From the IMG/VR virus record IMGVR_UViG_3300019360_000031, positions 1 to 29,036 of that record: a DNA stretch of 29,036 nt; one strand, given 5' to 3'. The first letter of the stretch is position 1; every line of letters begins with the position of its first letter. A program made the position numbers and the translations under genes. Source of the stretch: a virus. Positions 8,301-14,712 of this stretch are shown in pieces. The notes beneath the pieces were generated by a model that was given only the letters and a program-made list of their open reading frames with translations, ran no database searches and was not told the DNA's origin.

Positions 8301-9938
8301 ACCGATCCGAAGCACTTCGGTAAGGCTCATGGCTACTTTGCCATGAATGCTCGCATTCGCGGTGTCGCGGAGCGACTCGGCATGGAGCCCGCCGAGGTGC
8401 AGGAGACAATCTGGTCGTTCTTCCGCACGCTCGCGTTTATCGGCGCTAAATCCCGCACCGAAGGCACGCCGCAGTCCGCGAAAGGCCCGCTTGATCCGAT
8501 CCAGGCTTTGAAGGCGACGACGCCGGCCGACCTCGACCGCACCGCCGACTTCGCCTCTCTACTCGTACATGACGATGCCATCCAACAACGCCTCCGCCAG
8601 CTCGGCCCCGAATTTGAACGACGCCTTGATGCACTCGCTGAGAGAGCAGGCGGCAACCGGAAGGACGCGGGCGACGCCAAACCGCAAACGCCTCCGCGAA
8701 ATCGTGCTGCGATACTTGGACGCATTGCTCGCCGAGCTGGGCGTCGCATCGGAGCCTTCATCGGCGGGCGGATCAAGGAGCGACGCGGCGGCGACCGCTT
8801 CCGCTTCGCCCAGACCGTCCCGGCGATAGCCCCGTCGCCCGACGACCTCGCTTCGGCGGGAGCGGCCGAAGGCGACGCCTGGACGATGTTCCCGCCCAAT
8901 GTCGAAGAGGGCGGCACTTTCGAGCAGGCTTACTCTCGCCTCCGCACCGCAAATCACGCCGCGTACCGCGAGATCGCCCAGGACGTCTACAAGGCGGCGG
9001 GTCTGGAAGACGTGAGCATGCATGACGCGGTGGGCGATTGGTCGGACGGGGCCGAGCCGTCGTTCCTCGCTCGTGTCGGCAACGACCCGGACTACGAAAC
9101 CGTGCGATACACCGCCGCGTGGCAGGGACTTCTCGGCAACCAGACGTCGGTGCTACTGTTCCGAGCCGCCGACGACGGTCCCGACGCGGTCTACCAGGTC
9201 CATGTGCCGGAGACGAGTGCGTCGGATCTCCGGATGTCGCTCGACCGTCTCGGCATCCAATATCGCACCATCGTCCCGATTGAGGGCGGTCACGTCGTCG
9301 TGCTGTACGACGAGGGCCGCAAGCTCCGCGACGCCGTCCAATCTTTTGCGAGCCAACACGATGCCAGCGTTCGAGAAGCCAGCGGGACAGGCGAATACCT
9401 TGGTGGCACTACCCGGACTGCCGCAAGGGCCGCCTACCGGCGAGTCATCCGCTCCTACGAGTCCGGTCGCTCCGCCGCAGGGCGTGGATCGGGTGCCGGC
9501 CCAGCCGCCGTTCGTGCTGGTGCTGCCGATGACCCGACGCAGCCGCCCTCGCTCTACCAGCAGCGGCGAGTAGGCCCGCGACGCCGCTTTGCCGCGAAGG
9601 CCCCTTCCGGCGGAGCCGTGATTCGCGGTGTCGCGTACCAGGGCGGTAAGTTTCTCCCGACGACGATGCTCGATCCGCCGCGTGCCGCAGGGCCGCACCG
9701 CCTCGCCGCTGACGAACCGGAGCCAGAAGTCGAGCCTGACGCCGACCTCGATCCCGCGACCTCGCTGCCGCAGCCGGCTTCACCCACGACGCGTGGCTTG
9801 AGTACCTCGACCGCACCGCGAAGACGGACCCGGAGGCACACGACTCGCTGCTCGAATTCGCCGCCGAACGCAGCAGTCACCGTCACGCCGCCGCCCACCT
9901 CCGCTCTCAGGCCGACGCGATCCACGAGGCCGCAATGA
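5352..9938 (+). CDS. Giant portal fusion: Mu gp29/DUF935-type portal with ParB-like and other C-terminal domains
   Basis: In its main frame this protein has 1528 residues; portals of this family are usually about 450-550. Residues about 30-430 are portal-like: QMPTAQLAWHLESIDD, AIWFGRYAVQMTYAW, the membrane-like IYWLWWLKSQVFAYLMDYLE and RYILGQELSSSAKATG. Residues about 550-625 look like a ParB/sulfiredoxin-type domain (PLEDLHADQDYLRDET and IHDGHHRAEAARPEG). Residues about 815-1040 form a helical domain (LYGEEAPRFAALLAATSPR and later SFRRNLLGHLDAVTNDAW) known to me only from large polyvalent phage proteins. Residues about 1185-1435 are another conserved-looking region ending VAYQGGKFLP. I start it at the ATG at 5352; a TTG at 5334 would add six residues. 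The last ~50 residues are Arg/Thr/Pro-rich and look out of frame (see 9740-10027). Confidence 0.85.
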   Translation: MHDSVRPLDDPVEKLGEAGYPPPPPHADRSLPPGGGGLVLPPFQTFSQIVNYVSRTYRFRFDEALRHSEANARAARRDPVVMDAVRSRQMPTAQLAWHLESIDDTDQRQVQLADAITDSIKAIPSLQTLLMQLLEAIWFGRYAVQMTYAWDFVGGKRRLTVRSHEPIHGDKLVFRFSGQAGVLVHATFPGDWQVTDRGRAHFFTPEEREQLVIHHHEPEDADFFEPELAGGRFGVGIRSRIYWLWWLKSQVFAYLMDYLERVGAGGFTIYYYESGNAASLEEVQDAAEKQLRNNVILFPRYRDNTTGGPGVQRIEPGTAGASLLGNLVGNYFDSVIRRYILGQELSSSAKATGLGSGLADLHADTFSRIVKYDATALQETLTRDLVAVLARYTAPGVPPPRFVFDVDKPNAVEVLEAARAFYEMGGEIDADELRGVLGLAKPEPGHAVLSKLPNVSPAGIGALPTGVPMSGVPGPDGMPQYASGEPPEASSGGPWLFDHRGTPLRFEANRDRLHELASSLPHDEPTQVGGDWLLNDYDHGPAVLRHVPLEDLHADQDYLRDETVETYRDQIRSAGGSLPREKALKVFYRGRTSPRLHIHDGHHRAEAARPEGLTHAPAWVSLGRLLPTSHEEMSLWDRMGRQPSRDDLETEYPTPALRYASEDEPLRFALETPKDDTEPALDLPITPVYAPRAGVYLGRDFYQGGEQLPRQHLASLSERDRRKLLKHVIHDHEEAAKIFGGPDAVPSKKREAGRYAKPSKPDLPKDDWLPDHISRYLRSDEIAELKDGHARKLVQLYESLPPEEEFVAAAEAGAVKRGWYRSAADAISTLYGEEAPRFAALLAATSPRVSVRDNLYKAAGVWSWYQKQLRRRGYTRRGKLPTHKQVRSWIKQERGRIVDRVHDSKGKEVNLTAWDEITGGGERTRRHGLVSHDANIARALSDTDPGRDEIGVLSGFKVDSFRRNLLGHLDAVTNDAWIAHFGDTDPKHFGKAHGYFAMNARIRGVAERLGMEPAEVQETIWSFFRTLAFIGAKSRTEGTPQSAKGPLDPIQALKATTPADLDRTADFASLLVHDDAIQQRLRQLGPEFERRLDALAERAGGNRKDAGDAKPQTPPRNRAAILGRIARRAGRRIGAFIGGRIKERRGGDRFRFAQTVPAIAPSPDDLASAGAAEGDAWTMFPPNVEEGGTFEQAYSRLRTANHAAYREIAQDVYKAAGLEDVSMHDAVGDWSDGAEPSFLARVGNDPDYETVRYTAAWQGLLGNQTSVLLFRAADDGPDAVYQVHVPETSASDLRMSLDRLGIQYRTIVPIEGGHVVVLYDEGRKLRDAVQSFASQHDASVREASGTGEYLGGTTRTAARAAYRRVIRSYESGRSAAGRGSGAGPAAVRAGAADDPTQPPSLYQQRRVGPRRRFAAKAPSGGAVIRGVAYQGGKFLPTTMLDPPRAAGPHRLAADEPEPEVEPDADLDPATSLPQPASPTTRGLSTSTAPRRRTRRHTTRCSNSPPNAAVTVTPPPTSALRPTRSTRPQ
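6793..6819. repeat. Intragenic 12-bp perfect inverted repeat in the portal gene
   Basis: ACGCCTCCGGCG (6793-6804) is followed by loop AAC and its exact complement (6808-6819). It encodes part of a flexible SGEPPEASSG-type linker between the portal part and the ParB-like part. It may reduce expression beyond the portal domain or may merely reflect GC-rich linker codons. Confidence 0.55.
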
Positions 9939-10027
9939 CGCACCTGGAGACACCACATGCCACTACTACCGGACATCTTCCACCGCCGCCTGACTCTGCC
10001 GGACGGCTCTCACCTCGATCTGCGTAA
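9740..10027 (+). other. Displaced C-terminus of the portal fusion (-1 frame)
   Basis: From about 9776 a second frame reads GFTHDAWLEYLDRTAKTDPE, then AHDSLLEFAAERSSHRHAAA and HLRSQADAIHEAAMTHLETP, a convincing amphipathic helical segment with GC-rich third codon positions. It ends at TAA 10025-10027, eight bases before the next gene. It has no credible start codon after its upstream stop at 9737-9739. The main portal frame over the same bases gives an Arg/Thr/Pro-rich tail typical of non-coding frames. Reading G9776 twice, or restoring one lost G in CCGG, joins the two into a product of about 1558 residues. No classic slippery heptamer is seen, so a deletion or sequencing error is more likely than programmed shifting. 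Confidence 0.6.
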
Positions 10028-10035
10028 ACGCCCCC

Positions 10036-11244
10036 ATGAAGTACCTCGTCCTGCACAACGTCCCGATCCTCGACGAGCATCAGCTCAAGGACCGCTCCGG
10101 CAATCCCGTCGTGGACATCGACGCCGCGATGCTTCAGCGGATCGCTGAGAACAACAACCGTCGCGTCGCGGAGACGGGCGACGAGGTGCCCATCGTCGTC
10201 GGCCACACCCGCGACGACGCCACCGAGCCGGAGCAGCCGGAGATCGTCGGCTACGCCCGCGACTTCGTCGTCAAAGCACTGTTCCAGACCGGCCGCAAAG
10301 CCTTGTTCGCCCGGACCTGGAAGATCCTGAAAGACAAGGTCGGCCTGGCTCGCAAGTTCCCTCGCCGCTCGGTCGAGCTGTGGCTCAAGCGGCTCGAAAT
10401 CGACCCTATCTCTCTGCTCGGTGCCACCACGCCCGAGCGAAACCTTGGTCTGCTGCGATTCGGCCGAGGCGACCCCTCGACTCACATCCTATCCCCCACA
10501 CAGGAGAAACCGCCCGTGTCGAACGACAAGAAGGAGATCGTAGACGCCGTCCTGGCCGCGATCAAGGAAACCGACGTTTGGAAGAAGATGGAGCAGATGC
10601 TCGATGAGGGCGACGCTGCCGCCGAGCCCGACATGCCGCCCGGCGACGAGCCGCTAGAGGCCGCTGACGCCGACGTGCCGCCCGAGGAGGAGGGCTGGCC
10701 CGAGGAGCCCGTGGACGACGACATGCCGCCGAAGAAGGACTATGCGGCACCGAGCGGCACGAACACACACGTTGGGGCCTTCGACTACAACTGCGGGCCG
10801 AAGAAGCTGCGACGCGGCGACGTGGACCGCGTGCGTCTGCAACGCGACCAGGCCCGGCTGCGAGCTAATCACGCCGAACAAAAGGCCGCGAAGCTGGAGA
10901 CGGCCGTCCGCGACCTGCAACGCAAGTTCCGCCGAGCCGACCGCGAGAAAGACCTCGTGCAGCTCGAAGCGGAAGGCTACCTCTTCGACCGCGACGAGGA
11001 GCTGCAAACCGTGACCGACCTCAACGCGGACCAGTACAGCCGCTACCTCGACCGCATTCGCGTCCGCTACCAACGGGCCCCTCTCGGCGGTTTGAGCGGC
11101 GAGCCTCTGCGTCACGCTCGCGGTGGGGACAGGAAGGAACGCTCTCGGGCCGAAGTGGACCGAGCCATCGACTACGCCAGCTCGCACGGCGTCAGCTACG
11201 AGGACGCGATCAAGGTCACGACCGGCGGCGAGAAAGTGTTCTAG
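10036..11244 (+). CDS. Head scaffold / capsid maturation protease (Mu gpI-like)
   Basis: This 402-residue protein begins MKYLVLHNVPILDEHQL and contains IVGYARDFVV and LARKFPRRSVELW, the pattern of phage prohead protease/scaffold proteins next to Mu-type portals. The middle (residues about 190-240) is very acidic and Pro-rich (DMPPGDEPLEAADADVPPEE). Residues about 265-320 form a charged coiled coil, as expected for a scaffold core. The C-terminus (about 360-402) is helical. It should shape the procapsid and be cut or released on maturation. Catalytic residues cannot be assigned with confidence. There is no ribosome binding site before the ATG at 10036. An SD-linked ATG at 9957 in a different frame could mark an N-terminal extension if the C5 run at 10031-10035 is one base too long. 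Confidence 0.72.
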   Translation: MKYLVLHNVPILDEHQLKDRSGNPVVDIDAAMLQRIAENNNRRVAETGDEVPIVVGHTRDDATEPEQPEIVGYARDFVVKALFQTGRKALFARTWKILKDKVGLARKFPRRSVELWLKRLEIDPISLLGATTPERNLGLLRFGRGDPSTHILSPTQEKPPVSNDKKEIVDAVLAAIKETDVWKKMEQMLDEGDAAAEPDMPPGDEPLEAADADVPPEEEGWPEEPVDDDMPPKKDYAAPSGTNTHVGAFDYNCGPKKLRRGDVDRVRLQRDQARLRANHAEQKAAKLETAVRDLQRKFRRADREKDLVQLEAEGYLFDRDEELQTVTDLNADQYSRYLDRIRVRYQRAPLGGLSGEPLRHARGGDRKERSRAEVDRAIDYASSHGVSYEDAIKVTTGGEKVF

Positions 11245-11295
11245 TCAACTCTCGCGTCAGAAAAACTCACCTCTTTTCCTTACACAAGGTAGACC

Positions 11296-11715
11296 ATGCC
11301 TCTCAACGCCCCCGCCTTCATTGCGAACGGGACCATCCGCCCGTCTCGCTTCGTCAAGATCGACGCCACCAAGGACCACGCGGTCCTTGAGGCAGCCGCC
11401 CAGACGGACCGCATCATCGGCATTGCCCAGCCCGGCACGCAGGACGCTCCCGGTGTCGTCGGCTCAGGTACCGAGGCCGCAGCCGCCGGCGAGCAGCTCT
11501 TGGTGTACGGCGAAGCCGACGTGTGCCTACTCGAAGCCGGTGCCGCTATCGTGCGAGGCGACGTGCTCAAAAGCGACGCCCAAGGTCGCGGCACGCCCGT
11601 CCTGTTCAGCGAGACCGCCAACATCTTTTTCGGGGCAAGGGCCCTGGAGTCAGCCGCCGCCGCCGGCGAGAAGATTCGTGTCGTGGTTTCTCTCGGAACC
11701 GCCCGCCCAGCGTAA
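11296..11715 (+). CDS. Capsid decoration protein (DUF2190-like)
   Basis: This 139-residue, Ala/Gly-rich beta protein reads RPSRFVKIDATKDHAVLEAA, RIIGIAQPGTQDAPG, GEQLLVYGEADVCLLEAG and IVRGDVLKSDAQGRG. These are the successive strands of DUF2190-type decoration or head-fibre proteins that coat the mature capsid and stabilise it. It lies between scaffold/protease and major capsid genes, the usual place. It is followed by a structured non-coding leader, so its dosage may be set separately from that of the capsid protein. Confidence 0.75.
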   Translation: MPLNAPAFIANGTIRPSRFVKIDATKDHAVLEAAAQTDRIIGIAQPGTQDAPGVVGSGTEAAAAGEQLLVYGEADVCLLEAGAAIVRGDVLKSDAQGRGTPVLFSETANIFFGARALESAAAAGEKIRVVVSLGTARPA

Positions 11716-11986
11716 GTCGTTACGTTACGTCGGTATCGGCAGACGCCAGCCGACGTTTCGCAACAGGCCGCTTGATCAACGGCTACGCTCTCGTGTACTC
11801 CTCTAGATAGAGGAGTCAGTACTCCGCCAAATGTTCCATTTGGCGGAGTACTGACTCCTTCCTCTTCGACTTACGTCGAATCTACTGCTCGTAACGTCTC
11901 TCCTCTCTTCTCGGCGGCGTCGTGTCGCACATCTCTCGACGCCGCACCCATCCCACCTCCTCTTCTACCACCCCTGAGGTCGCCTA
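11716..11986 (+). promoter_or_regulatory. Structured leader upstream of the major capsid gene
   Basis: This 271-base stretch has no supported gene but holds four inverted repeats in a row. ACGTCGG (11727-11733) pairs with CCGACGT (11750-11756) and is followed by TTT. CTCCTCTA pairs with TAGAGGAG at 11798-11815. A 22-bp perfect stem spans 11812-11858. TTCGAC-TTAC-GTCGAA spans 11865-11880. The second and third structures share the bases GGAG at 11812-11815 and therefore exclude each other, which is the geometry of an attenuator or switch. The rest, up to the capsid ATG, is pyrimidine-rich. TGAGGT near 11975 may be the capsid ribosome binding site. Confidence 0.6.
11812..11858 (+). terminator. 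22-bp perfect hairpin, terminator or RNA-processing structure
   Basis: The arms at 11812-11833 and 11837-11858 are exactly complementary around the loop TTC. The right arm ends in CTCC and is followed by TTCCTCTT, only a weak U-tract. The structure may stop part of the transcription from upstream head genes or protect the 5' end of a capsid mRNA. Confidence 0.75.
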
Positions 11987-13051
11987 ATGGCCACGTCTGT
12001 CGCTTCTGCTTTCAATACCTATGTCCCATCCTTCGACGCGAGCGGTAAGCTCGCCATCGCGTACAGTCGCAATGTCCGCGACTTTCCCCTGAACCAGTAC
12101 ATCACGCTGACGCCGGTCAAGTATTCGACCGGCTACTACCTGCGGATCACGCCCGACAACGCGGCCCGCATCCTCAACACCGACCTGGCCGAGTTCTTTT
12201 GGCCGGACAGTCACGACGCCCCGACCGGCGAATGGAACACAGAGGAGTTCGAGTTCCAGCAGTTCGCCAGCAAGCGGTACAACTTCCCCTTCCGCCTCGG
12301 CTACAAATCGGTCGAGCAGGCCGACTGGCAGATCCTCGCTTACCACGCCGCCATGGTCGCCCAACAGGCTATGACCGGCCGTACCCTCCGCGTGCTGGCC
12401 GAGCTGACGAACACCGCGAGCTATCCGGCGTCGCACGTCTTCGCCACCGCGACCGCCCTCGGTTCGGGCTCTTGGTCCGCCGGCACGCCGACTGACCCGA
12501 ACATCAAAGAGGGCCTGAACAAGATCGCCCGGACGATTCAGCTCGACACCGTCGGCGTCATCCAGCCGAAGGATCTCGTGCTGATCGTGAACCCGGTCGC
12601 TGCCGATCTGATGGCCCGCTCGCAAGAGGTTCACACCTACGTCAAGGAGAACCCGCTCGCCGGCATCGTGCTGCAAAAAGGCAGCGTTGACGGCAACTCG
12701 ATGGGGCCCGGCAATTGGGTCCGCTGGGGCCTGCCCGAGTACCTGTACGGCTACAAGCTGGTCGTGGAAGACACCGTCCGCGTCAGCTCGAAGAAGGGTG
12801 CCTCCTCGCTGACGACCGGCTACGCCCTCGCCGACAACGACGCCATCGTGGTCGCACGACCCGGTCAGCTCGTCAACCAGGCCGGCGGGCCCTCGTGGTC
12901 CACGGTCCACGTCTTCAGCTACGAAGAGATGACAGTCGAGTCGAAGGACGACCCCGACAACCGCCGCCACCTCGGCCGCGTGGTCGAGGACTATGATGTG
13001 AAGGTCGTCTCCCCCGTCTCCGGCGTCCTCGTTCAGGACATCTTCAGCTAA
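11987..13051 (+). CDS. Major capsid protein
   Basis: This 354-residue protein is a mixed alpha/beta polypeptide without signal peptide or membrane segment. Its features fit a HK97-fold major capsid protein: a long N-terminal arm (MATSVASAFNTYVPSFDASG), a central segment with GYKSVEQADWQILAYHAAMV (spine-helix-like), a P-domain-like VIQPKDLVLIVNPVAADLMA and a C-terminal DYDVKVVSPVSGVLVQDIF. The order decoration, leader, capsid, connector is standard. It is expected to be the most abundant virion protein. Its stop overlaps the next start by one base (TAATG). The assignment rests on position, size and these segments, not on a catalytic motif. Confidence 0.82.
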   Translation: MATSVASAFNTYVPSFDASGKLAIAYSRNVRDFPLNQYITLTPVKYSTGYYLRITPDNAARILNTDLAEFFWPDSHDAPTGEWNTEEFEFQQFASKRYNFPFRLGYKSVEQADWQILAYHAAMVAQQAMTGRTLRVLAELTNTASYPASHVFATATALGSGSWSAGTPTDPNIKEGLNKIARTIQLDTVGVIQPKDLVLIVNPVAADLMARSQEVHTYVKENPLAGIVLQKGSVDGNSMGPGNWVRWGLPEYLYGYKLVVEDTVRVSSKKGASSLTTGYALADNDAIVVARPGQLVNQAGGPSWSTVHVFSYEEMTVESKDDPDNRRHLGRVVEDYDVKVVSPVSGVLVQDIFS

Positions 13052-13545
13052 TGCCTCTCACGCCTGCCTCCTCGGCGAGTGCTTACTGCACCGCCGAGGA
13101 GTTTCTCGAACGCTTCGACGTGCGGTGGGTCGGCGACCTGCTCTCCGACACGGGACAGAAGCTGACCCCGCCGGACGTGAAAACCTCCACGTTGCTGACG
13201 AGCCTGCTCAAGGAGGCCAGCGGCGACGTGGAGGCAGCGTGCTTCGCCGGCAAGCGGTACGACAAGGACGACCTCGCGGCGTTGACCGGCAATAGCGTGC
13301 AGATGCTCAGAGGCATCGTCGCCGGCTTGACCGCGTTCTACCTCTGGGAACGCCGTCCGGAGCGACGCGGCGAGATGCCGAAACGTTGTGAGATCGCGTT
13401 GCAGAAGCTCCAGGCACTCCGCAACGGCGACCGCATCTTCGCTTTCACCGAATCCGCTGAAGCGGGCAAGGACTCCCCCGTCGTCCTCCCTGCCACTACG
13501 CTCGTCTCTCGCACCACCCGCTACTTCGGCCAGCTCGACATTTAA
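13051..13545 (+). CDS. Head-tail connector / neck protein (Mu gp36, DUF1320-like)
   Basis: This 164-residue protein opens with YCTAEEFLERFDVRWVGDLL and continues TLLTSLLKEASGDVEAACFAG. A helix follows with AGLTAFYLWERRP and then RCEIALQKLQALRNGDRIF. This matches the helical fold of Mu gp36/DUF1320 and gp6-type connectors that sit under the portal and receive the tail. It starts in the capsid stop codon (TAATG) and is therefore coupled to it. The C-terminal tail is Ser/Thr-rich and probably flexible. Confidence 0.75.
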   Translation: MPLTPASSASAYCTAEEFLERFDVRWVGDLLSDTGQKLTPPDVKTSTLLTSLLKEASGDVEAACFAGKRYDKDDLAALTGNSVQMLRGIVAGLTAFYLWERRPERRGEMPKRCEIALQKLQALRNGDRIFAFTESAEAGKDSPVVLPATTLVSRTTRYFGQLDI

Positions 13546-13557
13546 CGGACATCGCTC

Positions 13558-14124
13558 ATGGCTCAGCCCTATGTGACCGGCCCGGTCAACCTCTTCGTCC
13601 GACTGCCGGACGCGTCCATCGAGTACCTCGGCACCGGCAAGGAGGCTCCTCGTCTCAAGATCGTGCCGCATTGGGAGCCGGTCATGAATGACTTGTACGG
13701 CACGAAGATTCCGATGGACGTGGCCTACGAAGGCGAAGAGGCGTTCGTCGCGGTCGATCTCACGCGGTGGAACGAGTCGGTTTACACCAAGCTGGTCCAG
13801 CGGCCGGACGTGCAGACGGATCGCGGGCGTGACATCCTCGATGACATCGGCACCCTGATGATTCACGAGGGAGCGAGTCACGAGCTGTGGCTCCACTTCC
13901 CTTACACGACGCTCAAGACCTCGATGGCTACGCAGCCGGCCGGCTACCACTTCCGAGCGGCCTACGTCCTCGGCCCCGACGAGTTCGAGCGACTCGGCAC
14001 GGTGGCCCGCGAGCAGCGAGTCATCTGGCACTGTCTTCGTAAGAGCGTAGCCGGCGGTGGTGCCAGCACGCTCGACCTCCGCCTCTACGACCACGACATG
14101 ACCGGCCTACCTTCGATCAACTAA
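13558..14124 (+). CDS. Probable tail tube / major tail protein
   Basis: This 188-residue beta-rich protein reads GPVNLFVRLPDASIEYLGTG, a hydrophobic strand pair, then PHWEPVMNDLYGTKIPMDVA and DLTRWNESVYTKLVQRP. A small protein of this size between the connector and the tail-assembly chaperones is normally the tail tube subunit, and the pattern resembles tube proteins I have seen in related phages, though I cannot name a family. It has no signal peptide and no membrane helix. It sits 12 bases after the connector and 1 base before the first chaperone. Confidence 0.6.
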   Translation: MAQPYVTGPVNLFVRLPDASIEYLGTGKEAPRLKIVPHWEPVMNDLYGTKIPMDVAYEGEEAFVAVDLTRWNESVYTKLVQRPDVQTDRGRDILDDIGTLMIHEGASHELWLHFPYTTLKTSMATQPAGYHFRAAYVLGPDEFERLGTVAREQRVIWHCLRKSVAGGGASTLDLRLYDHDMTGLPSIN

Positions 14125-14125
14125 G

Positions 14126-14446
14126 ATGTACATCGAACCGAAACGCAACATCTTCCCCTACCACAACGGCGTCGCCCTGGTCTACGCGGACCCTCTCGCG
14201 ATCTACCGCCGCCTGGTCCTCGCTCTCGACGGCGAGCCGAACCGCTGGATCGAGGAGTCACGCAGCGACGTTGCTGTGCTGCGAGTCAACGCCGAGCAGC
14301 GACTGGATCAGGCCGTTCGCGTTGCCTTCGAGATGGCCCCCTTCGATCCCTTGACCGGCGGTGGAGCGACAGCCGAGTTCTGCGACGCCGCTCTCGACGC
14401 CTACCTTGTGTACCTCGACGCAAAAAAAGAGCCGGCCGGGAGCTGA
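14126..14446 (+). CDS. Tail assembly chaperone, short form (G-like)
   Basis: This 106-residue acidic, helical protein (CDAALDAYLVYLDAKKEPAGS at its end) is the short product of a two-part tail-assembly chaperone locus. Near its 3' end the frame reads GCA AAA AAA, so the slippery heptamer A AAA AAA lies at 14422-14428. A stem starts five bases downstream. Most ribosomes stop at 14444-14446; a fraction should shift by -1 and make the extended form. Such chaperones bind tail-tube or tape-measure protein during assembly. Recognition is based on gene order and the frameshift signal rather than on sequence family. Confidence 0.75.
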   Translation: MYIEPKRNIFPYHNGVALVYADPLAIYRRLVLALDGEPNRWIEESRSDVAVLRVNAEQRLDQAVRVAFEMAPFDPLTGGGATAEFCDAALDAYLVYLDAKKEPAGS

Positions 14447-14473
14447 GCGACATGCTCTCCGCCTATCCCGGCC
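14422..14473 (+). other. Programmed -1 ribosomal frameshift signal
   Basis: The heptamer A AAA AAA (14422-14428) is in the correct phase (GCA AAA AAA). After a 5-base spacer, GGCCGGGA (14434-14441) pairs perfectly with TCCCGGCC (14466-14473). An inner GAGC (14444-14447)/GCTC (14453-14456) pair lies in the loop. After the shift the frame reads RAGRELSDM and runs into the downstream gene without a stop. Confidence 0.9.
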
Positions 14474-14712
14474 TGACGCCCGCCGGTCTGTCCTACGAGA
14501 GCTACGTCGCCCTCTGGCTGAACCTGGATCGTGTCCGCCTGCGTCAAGCGTGGGCCCTCGCCTCCGCTCTTGAGATCGCCCACGGCTCCGCGTCTTTGCC
14601 GCGAGCCTACATCGACGCACTCTGTCCCGCCGCCGAGCTGACCGATGCCGCAACCTACCGAATCAATGCCGAGCGAGCCGAGCAACGCGTCCTCGGTCGC
14701 CTGGTCCGCTAA
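14452..14712 (+). CDS. Tail assembly chaperone, frameshift extension (GT-like)
   Basis: This frame encodes the T-part of the chaperone: LSAYPGLTPAGLSYESYVAL, WLNLDRVRLRQAWALASALE, ending ERAEQRVLGRLVR, a helical segment. It is most likely made as a fusion with the upstream gene. After the -1 shift at 14428, translation continues through RAGRELSD into the ATG at 14452, giving a product of about 195 residues (14126-14428 plus 14428-14712). The ATG itself has no convincing ribosome binding site, which favours fusion over independent start. The 3' end overlaps the next gene by up to 68 bases. Confidence 0.75.
   Translation: MLSAYPGLTPAGLSYESYVALWLNLDRVRLRQAWALASALEIAHGSASLPRAYIDALCPAAELTDAATYRINAERAEQRVLGRLVR

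Noticed and set aside
9361-9573. A 70-residue frame beginning MPAFEKPAGQANTL inside the portal gene
   Set aside because: The main portal frame over the same bases reads GTGEYLGGTTRTAARAAYRR, which looks like conserved phage sequence, so the other frame is treated as a shadow.
11984-12970. Long reverse frame opposite the major capsid gene (328 codons)
   Set aside because: It is the antisense shadow of a GC-rich gene; the forward product has the expected place, size and ribosome binding site.
13048-14094. Long reverse frame opposite the connector and tail-tube genes
   Set aside because: It spans two forward genes that are translationally spaced, and its product is Val/Glu/Arg-rich, as antisense frames here commonly are.
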